Below, one piece after another: positions 31,075 to 40,303 of a stretch of DNA of 47,757 nt (its first letter is position 1; every line of letters begins with the position of its first letter). The stretch spans positions 1 to 47,757 of the IMG/VR virus record IMGVR_UViG_3300021962_000181; one strand, written 5' to 3'. The DNA is from a virus. The notes beneath the pieces are model-generated. The model searched no databases. It worked only from the letters and a program-made list of their open reading frames with translations, and was not told where the DNA came from. A program made the position numbers and the translations under genes.

Positions 31075-32718
31075 ATGATCAAGTTTTTTAGAAATCAAGA
31101 TATTATTTTGACTCCATTCACTCTTGCGAAACCGCAGGAGATGAATAGTATTTTCAATGATCTAATTGCGGTGAATGATGGAGACGAAGTTTATGCACTA
31201 TCGACTCCAACTTTGGCATGTGATGATACGACTTCTGGTAGTTGTTATGAAACTACAGTTGAAGGATTTTTAGGAGTAAGTCAGTTTGATGATGGAATAG
31301 CTCTCCAGATAGGTATTTACGTTCCATCAAGTTCTGTATTTTACCCAAGTGGAAGTCCAGATTATAATGCTTCGACAAATCCTCAAAATTTGGACGGAAC
31401 TTATCAACGTCAAGTTTATAATACAGTCAAAAAGATGTATTATAACAACTACAATAACGCATACAACATGTTTGGTATTGATGGGTATGACAACTCGTTG
31501 ATGACAAGCAGTCTTACAAACGATATATCTGTTTTTAGTTTGACCATCAGTCAAGCAGGCGACAAAATCAGACCAAATACGGTTGTAATAAGTAATCAAA
31601 GTGGTGACATCGTAGCAGACATAATTGATGATGGAAATTACAACTTGATACTTTCTGGAACTTACTTTATAAACAAATATCCATTAAGTTCCGATTCAAG
31701 AGATTTGACTACTCCTTTGAATATTTGTGGTTTGGGTGCATATTTGTCAGATCCATATAATATTGAACCATGTTGTAATATAACTCCAACTCCCACACCT
31801 ACTCCAGCTCCCACATCAACGCCAACTCCTACGCCAACACCTACTGCTACAAGCACACCAACTCCTACTGCTACTGCAACTCCTACGCCTACTGGCGCGC
31901 CAACAAATACGCCTACACCAACTCCGACCAATACGCCTACGCCAACACCTACAAATACCCCTACAAACACTCCAACGGCTACTCCAACTCCAACCCCTGA
32001 ACCTCCGACTGCTACGCCAACACCTACCCCAACTGCTACACCAACACCAACACCTGGTGGACCAACTGCAACTCCAACTCCTACACCAACTCCCACACCT
32101 ACAAACACTCCAACGCCTACACCAGAACCGCCTACACCTACTCCGGTTCCTACAAATACACCTACCCCAACTGTCACACCTACTCCGACGCCTACGCCTA
32201 CACCGGAACCACCAACTCCGACGCCTACTCCTACTCCAGCGCCTGGTGACTTTTTTTACGTTGAAGCACGTATCTTTGGATCTTGTTCATCTGAACCCAA
32301 TTGTATTGAATATCCTTCGTGCGTCCCATGTTGGGATGGAACGGGTGTTCAAGATTTGTGTCCTCCAGGAAATATTGCGGTGAGTGTTACTGTTACTACT
32401 TATAACCAAGGTGGCGCCATAATGGAAAGCGTAGGCGACGAACAATCAACAATTTCATGTGGTGTAGTCCCATCACAAAAAGTTGTGACTATACGATATA
32501 ATTCGGCATTCCTAGGAGTAACAAGTTCTAATACAGCAATACAAGTTGTAAAGACAGAACCAAGGCTCGATAATATAACAGGTTGTTGCACAACAATAAC
32601 ATCTCCAGGCACACCTAATACAGTTGATGATATTATTGCAAAAATAAATTATGCTATAAATAATAGCCTTGGATCTGGAACAGTTGGCGATCCATATCGC
32701 ATGGATGTTTTCACCTAA
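31075..32718 (+). CDS. Tail protein with long Thr-Pro mucin-like stalk
   Basis: This 547-residue protein has three clear parts. Residues 1-236 form an ordered N-terminal domain ([20 protein letters not shown], then [27 protein letters not shown]), probably for virion attachment. Residues about 237-390 are a low-complexity linker of [17 protein letters not shown]-type repeats, almost only Thr and Pro with a few Ala, Asn, Ser, Glu and Gly. Residues about 391-547 form a Cys-rich globular end with eight cysteines ([20 protein letters not shown], then ISCG, TGCC), probably a disulphide-stabilised head. Such stalks stand off from a surface and are classic O-glycosylation targets. A GlcNAc-transferase-like gene follows 45 nt later. 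Confidence 0.72.
   Translation: MIKFFRNQDIILTPFTLAKPQEMNSIFNDLIAVNDGDEVYALSTPTLACDDTTSGSCYETTVEGFLGVSQFDDGIALQIGIYVPSSSVFYPSGSPDYNASTNPQNLDGTYQRQVYNTVKKMYYNNYNNAYNMFGIDGYDNSLMTSSLTNDISVFSLTISQAGDKIRPNTVVISNQSGDIVADIIDDGNYNLILSGTYFINKYPLSSDSRDLTTPLNICGLGAYLSDPYNIEPCCNITPTPTPTPAPTSTPTPTPTPTATSTPTPTATATPTPTGAPTNTPTPTPTNTPTPTPTNTPTNTPTATPTPTPEPPTATPTPTPTATPTPTPGGPTATPTPTPTPTPTNTPTPTPEPPTPTPVPTNTPTPTVTPTPTPTPTPEPPTPTPTPTPAPGDFFYVEARIFGSCSSEPNCIEYPSCVPCWDGTGVQDLCPPGNIAVSVTVTTYNQGGAIMESVGDEQSTISCGVVPSQKVVTIRYNSAFLGVTSSNTAIQVVKTEPRLDNITGCCTTITSPGTPNTVDDIIAKINYAINNSLGSGTVGDPYRMDVFT
31783..32247 (+). repeat. Degenerate Thr-Pro codon repeat (period 6 nt)
   Basis: About 465 nt of ACN-CCN hexamer repeats encode the mucin-like stalk. 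Third bases vary from unit to unit (act, acg, aca, acc; cca, ccg, cct, ccc), so the repeat is kept at protein level rather than by recent slippage alone. Its complement gives a false Val-Gly ORF on the minus strand. Confidence 0.9.
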
Positions 32719-32748
32719 TTATATCTAATTTCAAGATTGATGTAAGTC

Positions 32749-32756
32749 TATGTATA
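32749..32756 (+). promoter_or_regulatory. Variant octamer TATGTATA
   Basis: TATGTATA, one mismatch from the recurrent octamer, ends 7 nt before the ATG at 32764, at the head of the glycosylation operon. The evidence is weaker than for the exact copies. Confidence 0.3.
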
Positions 32757-32763
32757 ATGAGTT

Positions 32764-34011
32764 ATGTCTAAAATATTTGTTCAAATTGCCAGTTATAGAG
32801 ATCCTGAGTTAGTTCCTACAATTAGAGATTTAATTGCTAAAGCCAAATATCCAGAAAATTTGACATTTGGTATATGTTGGCAACGTGATGATACCGAGTC
32901 ACTAGAAGAGTTTACTAATGACCCACGGTTCAGAGTGATGGATGTTCAGTATCAAAAAAGTGAGGGTTTGGGTTGGGCTAGAAATATAACACAAAAGCTT
33001 TGGAAAGACGAAGAATTTACATTACAAATTGATTCACATCATCGATTTGTTCAAGATTGGGATGCGATGTGTATTGAAGATTATAATCAAGCGTTAGAAC
33101 TTAGTAAGAAACCAATCATTACAACATACTGCACCCCATTTAATCCAAAAGATGATCCGTCTACTTGGAATCCAGTTCCTTGTTTGATGAGTCAGTATGA
33201 GTTTTCATATGATAAATTGTTGATGAGTATGCCTTGGTTTATTCAAGACTATAAATCAAGAACTAAGGTAATTCGTGCCAGAACATTATCTGGACATTTT
33301 ATTTTTACACAAGGAAAGTTCTGTGAGGAGGTTCAGTATGACCCAAGAGTATACTTTGGTGGATACACAGAAGAAACGTCTATGAGTTTGAGAGCATACA
33401 GCCACGGGTATGATTTCTTCTCACCATACAGAATGATTATGTGGCATGAGTATACCAGAAACTATCGTGTCAAACATTGGGATGATCATGGTCATAAGAC
33501 AGAACAAATTAAAGTCACCAGCGGAGAACGTGATGTTTTATCTCGTAACCTAGTCAGACAGTTGTTTGGTCAAGAAAATCATAATATACCATTTGGAGTT
33601 TATGGTTTAGGAACTGAACGGACTTTGCGTGACTATGAAGTTGCGTTTGGATTTGATTTTAAGAAGTGTAGAATTCAAGGTTATACCCTTAAGGTTAATG
33701 AACCACCTAATCCAGGCGTGTGGGAAGAAGAGTTTAAACTTGAAAACTACAATATGGTCGTAAATTGGGATGTTGAGTTTTTCAAAAACAATCAGTTGGA
33801 TGGATATGAGTTCATAACATTTGGAATATTGGATAAGTTCAGTAATAACTTATATCGTCAAGATTTCAACCCGAAAGAACATCCCAATATTTTCAATTAT
33901 ACACAAAATACTCACACTGCGAAGTTTGCTAGTGAGAACAAACCGGATAAACTGGTTATGTATGGTCATACAAAAGCTGGATGGTCTCCTCGATATGAAA
34001 AGAGTATATGA
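32764..34011 (+). CDS. GlcNAc-transferase-like glycosyltransferase (GT60-type)
   Basis: This 415-residue protein resembles the peptide alpha-GlcNAc transferase family (GT60 type), which in eukaryotes attaches GlcNAc to Thr or hydroxyproline. The opening SKIFVQIASYRDPELVPTIR is the family hallmark. It is followed by FGICWQRDDTESL, a GLGWARNITQKLW stretch and LQIDSHHRFVQDWD, which gives a DxH variant of the metal-binding DxD (about residues 87-95). A conserved ARTLSGHFIFTQGKFCEE and YFGGYTEETSMSLRAYSHGY form the acceptor side. The C-terminal 150 residues are extra. It overlaps the next gene by 4 nt (ATGA). The adjacent Thr-Pro stalk protein is an attractive but unproven acceptor. Confidence 0.75.
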   Translation: MSKIFVQIASYRDPELVPTIRDLIAKAKYPENLTFGICWQRDDTESLEEFTNDPRFRVMDVQYQKSEGLGWARNITQKLWKDEEFTLQIDSHHRFVQDWDAMCIEDYNQALELSKKPIITTYCTPFNPKDDPSTWNPVPCLMSQYEFSYDKLLMSMPWFIQDYKSRTKVIRARTLSGHFIFTQGKFCEEVQYDPRVYFGGYTEETSMSLRAYSHGYDFFSPYRMIMWHEYTRNYRVKHWDDHGHKTEQIKVTSGERDVLSRNLVRQLFGQENHNIPFGVYGLGTERTLRDYEVAFGFDFKKCRIQGYTLKVNEPPNPGVWEEEFKLENYNMVVNWDVEFFKNNQLDGYEFITFGILDKFSNNLYRQDFNPKEHPNIFNYTQNTHTAKFASENKPDKLVMYGHTKAGWSPRYEKSI

Positions 34012-35102
34012 GAATCGCATTTCTCGTCATAGGAAACACAAGTAGGAGTGGTGTTATCACCGGTAAAAATATAAGATACGGCGGATCTAGTTGCTCTGGA
34101 ACCGAGAGTAGTGTAATTTATGTTGCGGAGTATCTAAAAAAGATTGGACATGACGTAACTATAGCACTTGAGGTTTGCGATAAAGCTGAAGTCTGTGGTG
34201 GCGTCTTATACACAGATTTTTCTTTTAAAGGTGATGATACAAAAGAATATGATGTGTTGGTATCATGTTTGTGGTTTAATAAATATGATGAATTACCGAT
34301 CAAAGTAACCAAGGCGGTTGTATATTGGTATCACTTGGCATGGGGATATGCTATGAACGATATGGTTAAGTTTGCCAAAGATAATAACTTAATCATCGGC
34401 ACTATATCCGTATCGAATTGGGCAAAAAAAGAAAACGAATCATACAATGTTCCATTTAAGAATTACTCGGATAGATATATTGAAGAGGTAATTCCAAATT
34501 CGTTAGATGTCCATCTGATCAATTCAGTTTGGAACAAAAAAATTCAAAGAAAAAAACATAAAATCATTCATTTTGGTCAATGGTCCAGAGGTGGAGACAT
34601 CGCAAAAAATACCGCATATGAATTAGGGTGGGATGATTTGGTATTTGAGAGTTTTGATTATTTGGATTCGGAACGGGGGCTTGATAAGACTACACTATAT
34701 ACAAAACTCGCCGAGAGTGATTACTATATATTTCCACTTTTGACTCATGGAAAACTTGTTTATCAAGATACATTTTCTGTGTCAGTCGCTGAAGCATTAG
34801 CTATGGGTGTGACCGTAGTAACATATCCGTTGGGAGCAATACCAGAATATTTTGGTGACTATTGTAAATTTATTGACTTTCCAAATGGCGTAAATATGGA
34901 TGTGTTGTCTAAACTGCGTGTATTTGAAGAACCTAGATTTTCAGACACAACTAACATAATTAAACTGATTAATACGATTGAACAAAGTGATGTCAGTGAG
35001 TATGACAGAATTTCACAACGTGAGTATATCTGTAATTCATTCAACGTTGAATTTGTAGGTAGTAAATGGAACAATTTTCTGAACAACTTATGTATGATTT
35101 GA
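34008..35102 (+). CDS. Glycosyltransferase, GT4-like (GT-B fold)
   Basis: This 364-residue enzyme has the retaining GT-B glycosyltransferase layout. The N-terminal domain starts MRIAFLVIGNTSRSGV and contains a GGSSCSGTESSVIYVAEYLK acceptor-side glycine loop plus HDVTIALE. The C-terminal domain starts about residue 180 (HKIIHFGQWSRGGD) and carries the donor-site DTFSVSVAEALAMGVTVVTY (about 252-270), the family E-x7-E-like region. There is no membrane segment. It is translated with the upstream GlcNAc-transferase-like gene through an ATGA overlap, and both probably build one glycan. Confidence 0.8.
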   Translation: MRIAFLVIGNTSRSGVITGKNIRYGGSSCSGTESSVIYVAEYLKKIGHDVTIALEVCDKAEVCGGVLYTDFSFKGDDTKEYDVLVSCLWFNKYDELPIKVTKAVVYWYHLAWGYAMNDMVKFAKDNNLIIGTISVSNWAKKENESYNVPFKNYSDRYIEEVIPNSLDVHLINSVWNKKIQRKKHKIIHFGQWSRGGDIAKNTAYELGWDDLVFESFDYLDSERGLDKTTLYTKLAESDYYIFPLLTHGKLVYQDTFSVSVAEALAMGVTVVTYPLGAIPEYFGDYCKFIDFPNGVNMDVLSKLRVFEEPRFSDTTNIIKLINTIEQSDVSEYDRISQREYICNSFNVEFVGSKWNNFLNNLCMI

Positions 35103-35200
35103 TAGCATTAAAAGATCGTATTTACACAACAATCATAGACCATGAAGATGTTTTTTGTGTGAGTAATGAATACTTAAAACAACTGGGTAATAATTTATGA
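35066..35200 (+). CDS. Small ORF inside the glycosylation operon
   Basis: This 44-residue ORF (MEQFSEQLMYDLIALKDRIY, ending QLGNNL) starts 37 nt before the end of the GT4-like gene in another frame and ends in an ATGA overlap with the methyltransferase start at 35197. Without it, the gap between those genes would be the only one in an otherwise packed operon, which supports its reality. It is helical and acidic at its start. No family is recognised; it may mainly carry ribosomes across to the next gene. Confidence 0.55.
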   Translation: MEQFSEQLMYDLIALKDRIYTTIIDHEDVFCVSNEYLKQLGNNL

Positions 35201-35856
35201 ATAAAATCGGAGTAGATGTGTATGAAAATTTCAGCCCCATGTATCCATTAGATATGCATGGGTGGATGGCAAATTCTGAGATATTTGAAAAGTTAATAAC
35301 AAAATGTAGACCAGATACCATCATAGAAGTTGGAACTTGGAAAGGTAGATCTGCAATAACAATGTCAGAGATTGTAAAAAAACTAGGACTGGATTGTAAA
35401 ATATATTGTATAGATACTTGGCTTGGCGCTTTAGAATTTTGGGGCAACGATATTCCTGTAGAAAAGAATTTGTTTTTGAAGAATGGATATCCACAGATAT
35501 ATTATCAATTTTTGTCCAACGTTGTTCATACAAACAATCAAGATATTATTACACCCGTGCCTCTTCCATCAAATTTAGCGGCTAAATTGTTGAAAAATAA
35601 TCAAATAAAATCTCAACTTATTTATATAGATGGTTCACATGAAACCGATGATGTATATGCGGACATGACTAACTACAGTAAATTATTAACCCCAGGCGGA
35701 ATAATGTTTGGTGATGATTATACTTGGTATACCGTAAAAGACGGAGTTCGTAAATTTGTTGATGAAAATAAATGTGGACAAAATATGACTTATGAGTTTG
35801 ATCCAAATCCAGAAGCAGGTCCTATAAATTGGATATATGAAAAACCCAAATTATGA
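35197..35856 (+). CDS. Class I SAM-dependent methyltransferase
   Basis: This 219-residue enzyme has the class I Rossmann methyltransferase fold, closest in pattern to the Methyltransf_24/cephalosporin-hydroxylase-like group often found in glycan clusters. The SAM-binding motif I is IIEVGTWKGRSAI (about residues 40-52), a second acidic strand ends IYCIDTW, and the later YIDGSHETDDVYADM and LTPGGIMFGDDY give the DGxH and D-rich active-site strands. It is coupled by 4-nt overlaps on both sides. It would methylate a sugar, probably capping the glycan made by the neighbouring transferases. Confidence 0.8.
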   Translation: MNKIGVDVYENFSPMYPLDMHGWMANSEIFEKLITKCRPDTIIEVGTWKGRSAITMSEIVKKLGLDCKIYCIDTWLGALEFWGNDIPVEKNLFLKNGYPQIYYQFLSNVVHTNNQDIITPVPLPSNLAAKLLKNNQIKSQLIYIDGSHETDDVYADMTNYSKLLTPGGIMFGDDYTWYTVKDGVRKFVDENKCGQNMTYEFDPNPEAGPINWIYEKPKL

Positions 35857-36626
35857 AATTAGGATTATTTTACCAATCGGGACATAAAATCGAAGCGTGT
35901 TATTTTGCGCTAGAACAGTTTAGAAAATTTTATCCATCTGAACCTATAGCTCTGTGGGAAGATAATACTAATATATTGGTTCCTGTTTCTAGGAAATTTA
36001 ACTGTGATTATAAAAAAACAACTATTCCAGGATTAAACACGACGACTTTGGGAAGGCCTGTATATAATTTAGAAACATTGTTGTCTTGGTATGATAGAGT
36101 TTATGAATCATGTTTGACGACATTGAGTTCCGCAGATTGGGTTATGAATTTTGAAGACGATGTTTGGTTTAAAAAAAGAATTGAAGGAGAACCACCTTTT
36201 GATTTATCTGGAATTCTTGGCAGAGGTTGGCATGACGATTTGTATAATCACCTACAAACGTCTGTTAAAGGGTGTTTTGGATGTGGCGGGTCTATATTTA
36301 ACCGATTGAAGTTTATAGAAGCATATAATAAACTAAAAAATGTAGATTGGCAATTGATAGATAATTTAGCTAAAGATCCAAAACCGACCGAGTGGACTGA
36401 TTCTGGTTTAACATTTCTATTTTATTATTCTAAGTTTAGTGTTGGTGGTTGGGTGGAGTTATCGCAATATAGATCTCAAAAAATACATGCTTTACATGAT
36501 CTCGACTGTTGGTGGGAATCTATTAATAATAACAATGGATCTGTCATTCATGGGTTCAAACCATACTATTTTCCCACTTTAGATCAAACAGATTACGTAA
36601 AAACTAATTTACTTCAATATTTATAG
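35853..36626 (+). CDS. Putative GT-A glycosyltransferase
   Basis: This 257-residue protein begins MKLGLFYQSGHKIEACYFAL with EQFRKFYPSEPIALWEDN, a GT-A type opening. The motif WVMNFEDDVWF (about residues 96-106) supplies an EDD form of the DxD donor site. A GCFGCGGSIFNRLKFIEAYN segment then resembles the acceptor-loop region of such enzymes, and WTDSGLTFLFYY fits the catalytic-base region. It is the last gene of the operon (ATGA overlap with the methyltransferase); an octamer lies just before its stop codon and drives the next gene. Donor and acceptor are unknown. Confidence 0.62.
   Translation: MKLGLFYQSGHKIEACYFALEQFRKFYPSEPIALWEDNTNILVPVSRKFNCDYKKTTIPGLNTTTLGRPVYNLETLLSWYDRVYESCLTTLSSADWVMNFEDDVWFKKRIEGEPPFDLSGILGRGWHDDLYNHLQTSVKGCFGCGGSIFNRLKFIEAYNKLKNVDWQLIDNLAKDPKPTEWTDSGLTFLFYYSKFSVGGWVELSQYRSQKIHALHDLDCWWESINNNNGSVIHGFKPYYFPTLDQTDYVKTNLLQYL
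36618..36625 (+). promoter_or_regulatory. Late-promoter-like octamer TATTTATA
   Basis: TATTTATA overlaps the last codons of the glycosyltransferase gene and ends 4 nt before the ATG at 36630, separating the structural gene from the glycosylation operon. Confidence 0.5.
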
Positions 36627-36629
36627 TAA

Positions 36630-39215
36630 ATGTCGAATCTGTTAAACATCTATAACGAGAACTTTGGACAACATGTAGTCACGAATGGTGCTTACATAGC
36701 TGTGTCAAACACCAACTCAAAGCCATACTCTTGTGAGGAGGGATTTGCTAGAATTGGCGAAGTGGTAATTTATCAAAAAAATAGATTTTCTACGAACTAT
36801 TCTTTTGCAAAGACGTATAGAAACGAAGTCGAGAGTCGAGGCGACATTTTGTCATACTACACAGAACAAAGTGCGAGTGTCGATTTTACGGCTTCTTTGA
36901 GATACGAAAGTGGATCTTACACTGACAACTCATTAGCATGTGACTTTTTGGTATTGGAAGATGGAACGGTAATTTCTAAACAAACTTCGTTTGGATCTGC
37001 ATTAGCTATGTGTGATCGATTCTTAGCAATATCAGATATTGCATTTAGTCAAAGCATAGCAAATATTGATCAAAATTATGCATCCGTGTATATCTACAAG
37101 TTCTTTGACGAAAATATTACGGGATCATGTTCTGTAGAAAATAATGATTTGTTTACTTTGCCAGATCTTCCAATTTGTGGAATAACAGGTTCAGCCGCTG
37201 AAGGATTTGGTAGATCAGTAGCAATTTCTGACAACTTCTTAGCAATAGGATCACCATTCAAAAATTCAAACAGTGGGTCAGTTGACATTTATTTGTATAC
37301 TGGATCTGGTTGTGGATATTATTTGTATTATCAAACTATAACTTCTTCAAATAACGCTGATGCGTATTTTGGAACATCTTTGTATATCGATAAATTTGAT
37401 GAAAACAAATTGGTAATATCATCTGGACCACAAACAGATAGTAAAGTATTTGTTTACTTCAGAGAAGGAGATATAAAAACTGGAACGTGGGAATTGACTC
37501 AAACAATTTCTCAAGATACTTCATCAAAGTGGTTAAGAATAGAAGGAGATCAAGATCTTGAGTGGTTTCCCATCAGTCAAACGAATACTAGGTATGGTTA
37601 TTCAGTAGCAGTTGCTAAAAATAATTTGATCGTAGGTGCTCCTAACGATCTTATTTACTACGAGTATAGTAGTTCATTGGCACTTACTGGGTCACAACCT
37701 TTAAGACAAAGAGGCGCTATTTACTATTACAGTTTGCCTGTGACCGGATCAAAAGAATTTGCACTAGTAGAGAAAATCTACGGTGATACAAATACATTCA
37801 AAGACAACATGTTTGGATATAGTGTTGATATAAACAACCAATATGTTCTTGCTGGATCTCCAAAACGATATTTTCCATTTTCTAGTTTGTATTTGTCCGC
37901 ATCTGTTGATAGATACAATACAAATTTTGAGGTAAATGATTTTGGTGCTAGCACATTTAACGGACAAGCCATGTTGTATAAGATATCGACTGACGTTTGT
38001 CCAGATCAATTGACTTTGAAGATGGCAACAACCACACCTATAGGATACAGAAAGAAGGTGGGTGAGTCTTTCACAGCGTTTGGTGCATCTGTTGCATTGT
38101 CCGAACAAAACTTGGTTATAGGTTCACCAGCACCATTGAATAATGACATGTATTTGGCGGAACCATATGCGGTAGAACAAAGTGGTAGTGGTGAGTTTAA
38201 TTGTAATGGTGATGACCCAACTGATGTAGTTTATCTTAGAATGGAAGATGAGATTTGTGATTGTAGTGGATATGATTTGAATTCTGCTCAAAGTGGTTCG
38301 ATTGTGTTTATTGAAGAGACAGATGCAAATGTTGTTGCAAGTTTATATGGTAGAGCTTTTATCTATGATTTTAGTGATCTACAAACCAATCCAAACGTAG
38401 GTAACATATTCTATAGTTACAATAAGTTTGTGGTAAACAACACAGGCAGTATATTTGCGGATATTTTAAAGAACCCACTACAACCTCTTGATGATTACAT
38501 TTATGGTGAATATCAAAGTCAAATAACCCTCCATGAAAAACAATATATCTGCACTGTAGAACCAGGCGAGTTCAACATCTCTACCAATCCTACAGCTGTT
38601 ACTTCTTCGTTGGTAGGACCATACTGTGTTATCAACAAAGATACATTTGACTTTAGTAACTTGGATATCATATTGAGGTATATCAACTATAAATTGACTT
38701 CTACACACGTTGAATCTTGGTGGGATGTGTTGGTATCTGGCGATGTTCAAGAAAGTATATTTGGATTCTTCACATCATCCGTAGTTGATTACACAGACAA
38801 TCGATTGACACCAGAGTTGTTATGTGAATTAGGAACCAAAAATTTTGACGTAAATAAAGATGGTATGATCAATTATGCAGATGCGTATATGATCTGGAAC
38901 TACTTTATACAAAATTTGACAATTGAAAATTATCAACAGTATGTTGGTCCTACTTCAAAGAGAAAGAACTATGACGATATTATTGCGTTTCTGGATGAAC
39001 AAACTGGCAAAGGTAATCAGAATACAGTAAAAGCTGAGTTCTTTGATTATAACTTCAGTTCGTCTGTGGACCCAACCGGTTCTTATTTGGCACCGTATAT
39101 TACTGAGGTTGGTTTGTATGCTGGTGCAGATCTTGTAGCGGTTGCTAAGTTAGCAAGTCCTATCAAAAACAACGGTCAAATTCCAATAAATATTGTTGTT
39201 AAATGGGACACATAA
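36630..39215 (+). CDS. FG-GAP beta-propeller tail protein with EF-hand/dockerin-like loop
   Basis: This 861-residue protein shows at least six FG-GAP style repeats near residues 120, 190, 247, 320, 393 and 484, for example FGRSVAISDNFLAIGSPF, YGYSVAVAKNNLIVGAP and FGASVALSEQNLVIGSP. The spacing of about 60-90 residues suits a six- or seven-bladed integrin-like propeller, often used for adhesion. At residues 740-751 a calcium-loop DVNKDGMINYAD (ligands D740, N742, D744, D751) followed by a helix matches an EF-hand or one dockerin repeat. The last 40 residues match the end of the protein at 29941. It is probably a peripheral baseplate adhesin. Confidence 0.7.
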   Translation: MSNLLNIYNENFGQHVVTNGAYIAVSNTNSKPYSCEEGFARIGEVVIYQKNRFSTNYSFAKTYRNEVESRGDILSYYTEQSASVDFTASLRYESGSYTDNSLACDFLVLEDGTVISKQTSFGSALAMCDRFLAISDIAFSQSIANIDQNYASVYIYKFFDENITGSCSVENNDLFTLPDLPICGITGSAAEGFGRSVAISDNFLAIGSPFKNSNSGSVDIYLYTGSGCGYYLYYQTITSSNNADAYFGTSLYIDKFDENKLVISSGPQTDSKVFVYFREGDIKTGTWELTQTISQDTSSKWLRIEGDQDLEWFPISQTNTRYGYSVAVAKNNLIVGAPNDLIYYEYSSSLALTGSQPLRQRGAIYYYSLPVTGSKEFALVEKIYGDTNTFKDNMFGYSVDINNQYVLAGSPKRYFPFSSLYLSASVDRYNTNFEVNDFGASTFNGQAMLYKISTDVCPDQLTLKMATTTPIGYRKKVGESFTAFGASVALSEQNLVIGSPAPLNNDMYLAEPYAVEQSGSGEFNCNGDDPTDVVYLRMEDEICDCSGYDLNSAQSGSIVFIEETDANVVASLYGRAFIYDFSDLQTNPNVGNIFYSYNKFVVNNTGSIFADILKNPLQPLDDYIYGEYQSQITLHEKQYICTVEPGEFNISTNPTAVTSSLVGPYCVINKDTFDFSNLDIILRYINYKLTSTHVESWWDVLVSGDVQESIFGFFTSSVVDYTDNRLTPELLCELGTKNFDVNKDGMINYADAYMIWNYFIQNLTIENYQQYVGPTSKRKNYDDIIAFLDEQTGKGNQNTVKAEFFDYNFSSSVDPTGSYLAPYITEVGLYAGADLVAVAKLASPIKNNGQIPINIVVKWDT

Positions 39216-39218
39216 CCA

Positions 39219-39226
39219 TATTTATT
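39219..39226 (+). promoter_or_regulatory. Octamer TATTTATT, more distant
   Basis: TATTTATT ends 18 nt before the ATG at 39245, further than the other copies, so this transcript would have a short leader. Confidence 0.4.
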
Positions 39227-39244
39227 ATAAAGCGATAAAAACAT

Positions 39245-39733
39245 ATGGCTACTCTATCAGACAGCAAAATAATTGACCGTGAATCATCAAACAAGAGTTT
39301 GGCAGACAGATATTTGTCTGGTCAAGCCGCTGGTGGTGCTTATCAACCAGTTCAAAAGAATGTCAAGACACAAGGTTCAAATGAGTTGTCACTTGGTGGA
39401 AGCACAGCTGATAGAGACTGGACTGTTTCCAAGGGGTTCTTGACAAAGGTCACTACTGGAACTGAGAATTTTAATAAAAGCGCACTCAATTATAGTGATA
39501 ATACCAGAAACGGTCCAGTTATTACCACGGGTATAAACAAAATTGCTACTAACTGGAATGGAGGATCTTCAATCAAAGATACTTTGTATACCGTTGATCC
39601 AGGCTTTAGAACTAATACTCCTACTGGTGCTACACAATTCAAGGATGCTATAGGAAATCAATCCAAGCAACTTTCTATATACTTAAAGGGTTTCAATTCA
39701 AACAAATATATTAATGGCGGGTTTACTCGTTAA
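39245..39733 (+). CDS. Small Gly/Asn/Thr-rich structural protein
   Basis: This 162-residue protein (MATLSDSKIIDRESSNKSLA at its start) has low complexity, rich in Asn, Thr, Gly and Ser, with no cysteines, membrane segments or long helices. Segments such as ELSLGGSTADRDWTVSKGFL and YTVDPGFRTNTPTGATQFKD look like extended polypeptide that could wrap other subunits. Composition and place after tail genes suggest a minor virion or tail-completion protein. No family is recognised. The following gene starts 14 nt later but belongs to a different functional block. Confidence 0.55.
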   Translation: MATLSDSKIIDRESSNKSLADRYLSGQAAGGAYQPVQKNVKTQGSNELSLGGSTADRDWTVSKGFLTKVTTGTENFNKSALNYSDNTRNGPVITTGINKIATNWNGGSSIKDTLYTVDPGFRTNTPTGATQFKDAIGNQSKQLSIYLKGFNSNKYINGGFTR

Positions 39734-39747
39734 TATATCTATTTGTA

Positions 39748-40260
39748 ATGGTTATATTAGGTTTAGATTCATCAACATCGGTTACTGGATGGGCATTTAA
39801 CGTCGATGGTAAAATCGAACAAGCGGGTTTTATTGACACCAAAAAGTTCGAAACGACTAAAGAAAAAACGTTTCATGTAATCTCAGAATTGGAAAAGATT
39901 CCACTCATTAAAAAAGTGGACCATATAAATCTTGAAGCAGCCCTCAGTGGTTTTGCTGGCGGATTTACATCACAACAAGTTATTATAACTTTGGCACGAC
40001 ACAATGCTGTATTTGCTTATATCATTGAAGAACACTTCAAATGTAAAGTAAATCTTCTATCGGTTACTACAATGCGTAAACATCTTTTTGGAAAATGTCG
40101 TGTCAAGGGTATCAAACCAAAAGAGTTTGTGAAAGAAGAGTTGGAAAAAATGATGCCCACTGTTACTAAGTTTACCGTTAAGAATAAAAAAGGAAATTGG
40201 GACGAGCGAAATAGCGACATGTATGACGGAATTGTATGCGCCATGTATGTCGAAAAATAA
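39748..40260 (+). CDS. ruvC: RuvC-like Holliday junction resolvase
   Basis: This 170-residue nuclease has the RNase H fold of RuvC, which cuts four-way DNA junctions and, in a T4-like phage lacking endonuclease VII, would debranch DNA before packaging. Catalytic acidic residues can be placed: D7 in VILGLDSSTSVTGWAF, E63 in INLEAAL, and D157/D160 in DMYDGIVCAMYV. The length matches bacterial RuvC (about 170). A TATTTGTA near-octamer touches its start codon. It opens the recombination/replication block with the primase and nuclease genes. Confidence 0.85.
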   Translation: MVILGLDSSTSVTGWAFNVDGKIEQAGFIDTKKFETTKEKTFHVISELEKIPLIKKVDHINLEAALSGFAGGFTSQQVIITLARHNAVFAYIIEEHFKCKVNLLSVTTMRKHLFGKCRVKGIKPKEFVKEELEKMMPTVTKFTVKNKKGNWDERNSDMYDGIVCAMYVEK

Positions 40261-40264
40261 AAAG

Positions 40265-40292
40265 TTGATTCTGCTAATTCGTCGTGTAGAAT
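40265..40292 (+). promoter_or_regulatory. Sigma70-like promoter for primase/nuclease genes
   Basis: TTGATT (40265-40270) and TAGAAT (40287-40292) have a 16-nt spacer. The expected start near 40299 leaves only about 5 nt before the ATG at 40304. Confidence 0.45.
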
Positions 40293-40303
40293 GAGAATGA
40301 CGT

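Noticed and set aside
31662-32177. Long minus-strand ORF rich in Val-Gly repeats
   Set aside because: It is the complement of the Thr-Pro codon repeat of the stalk gene; extreme composition, no start context, entirely antisense.
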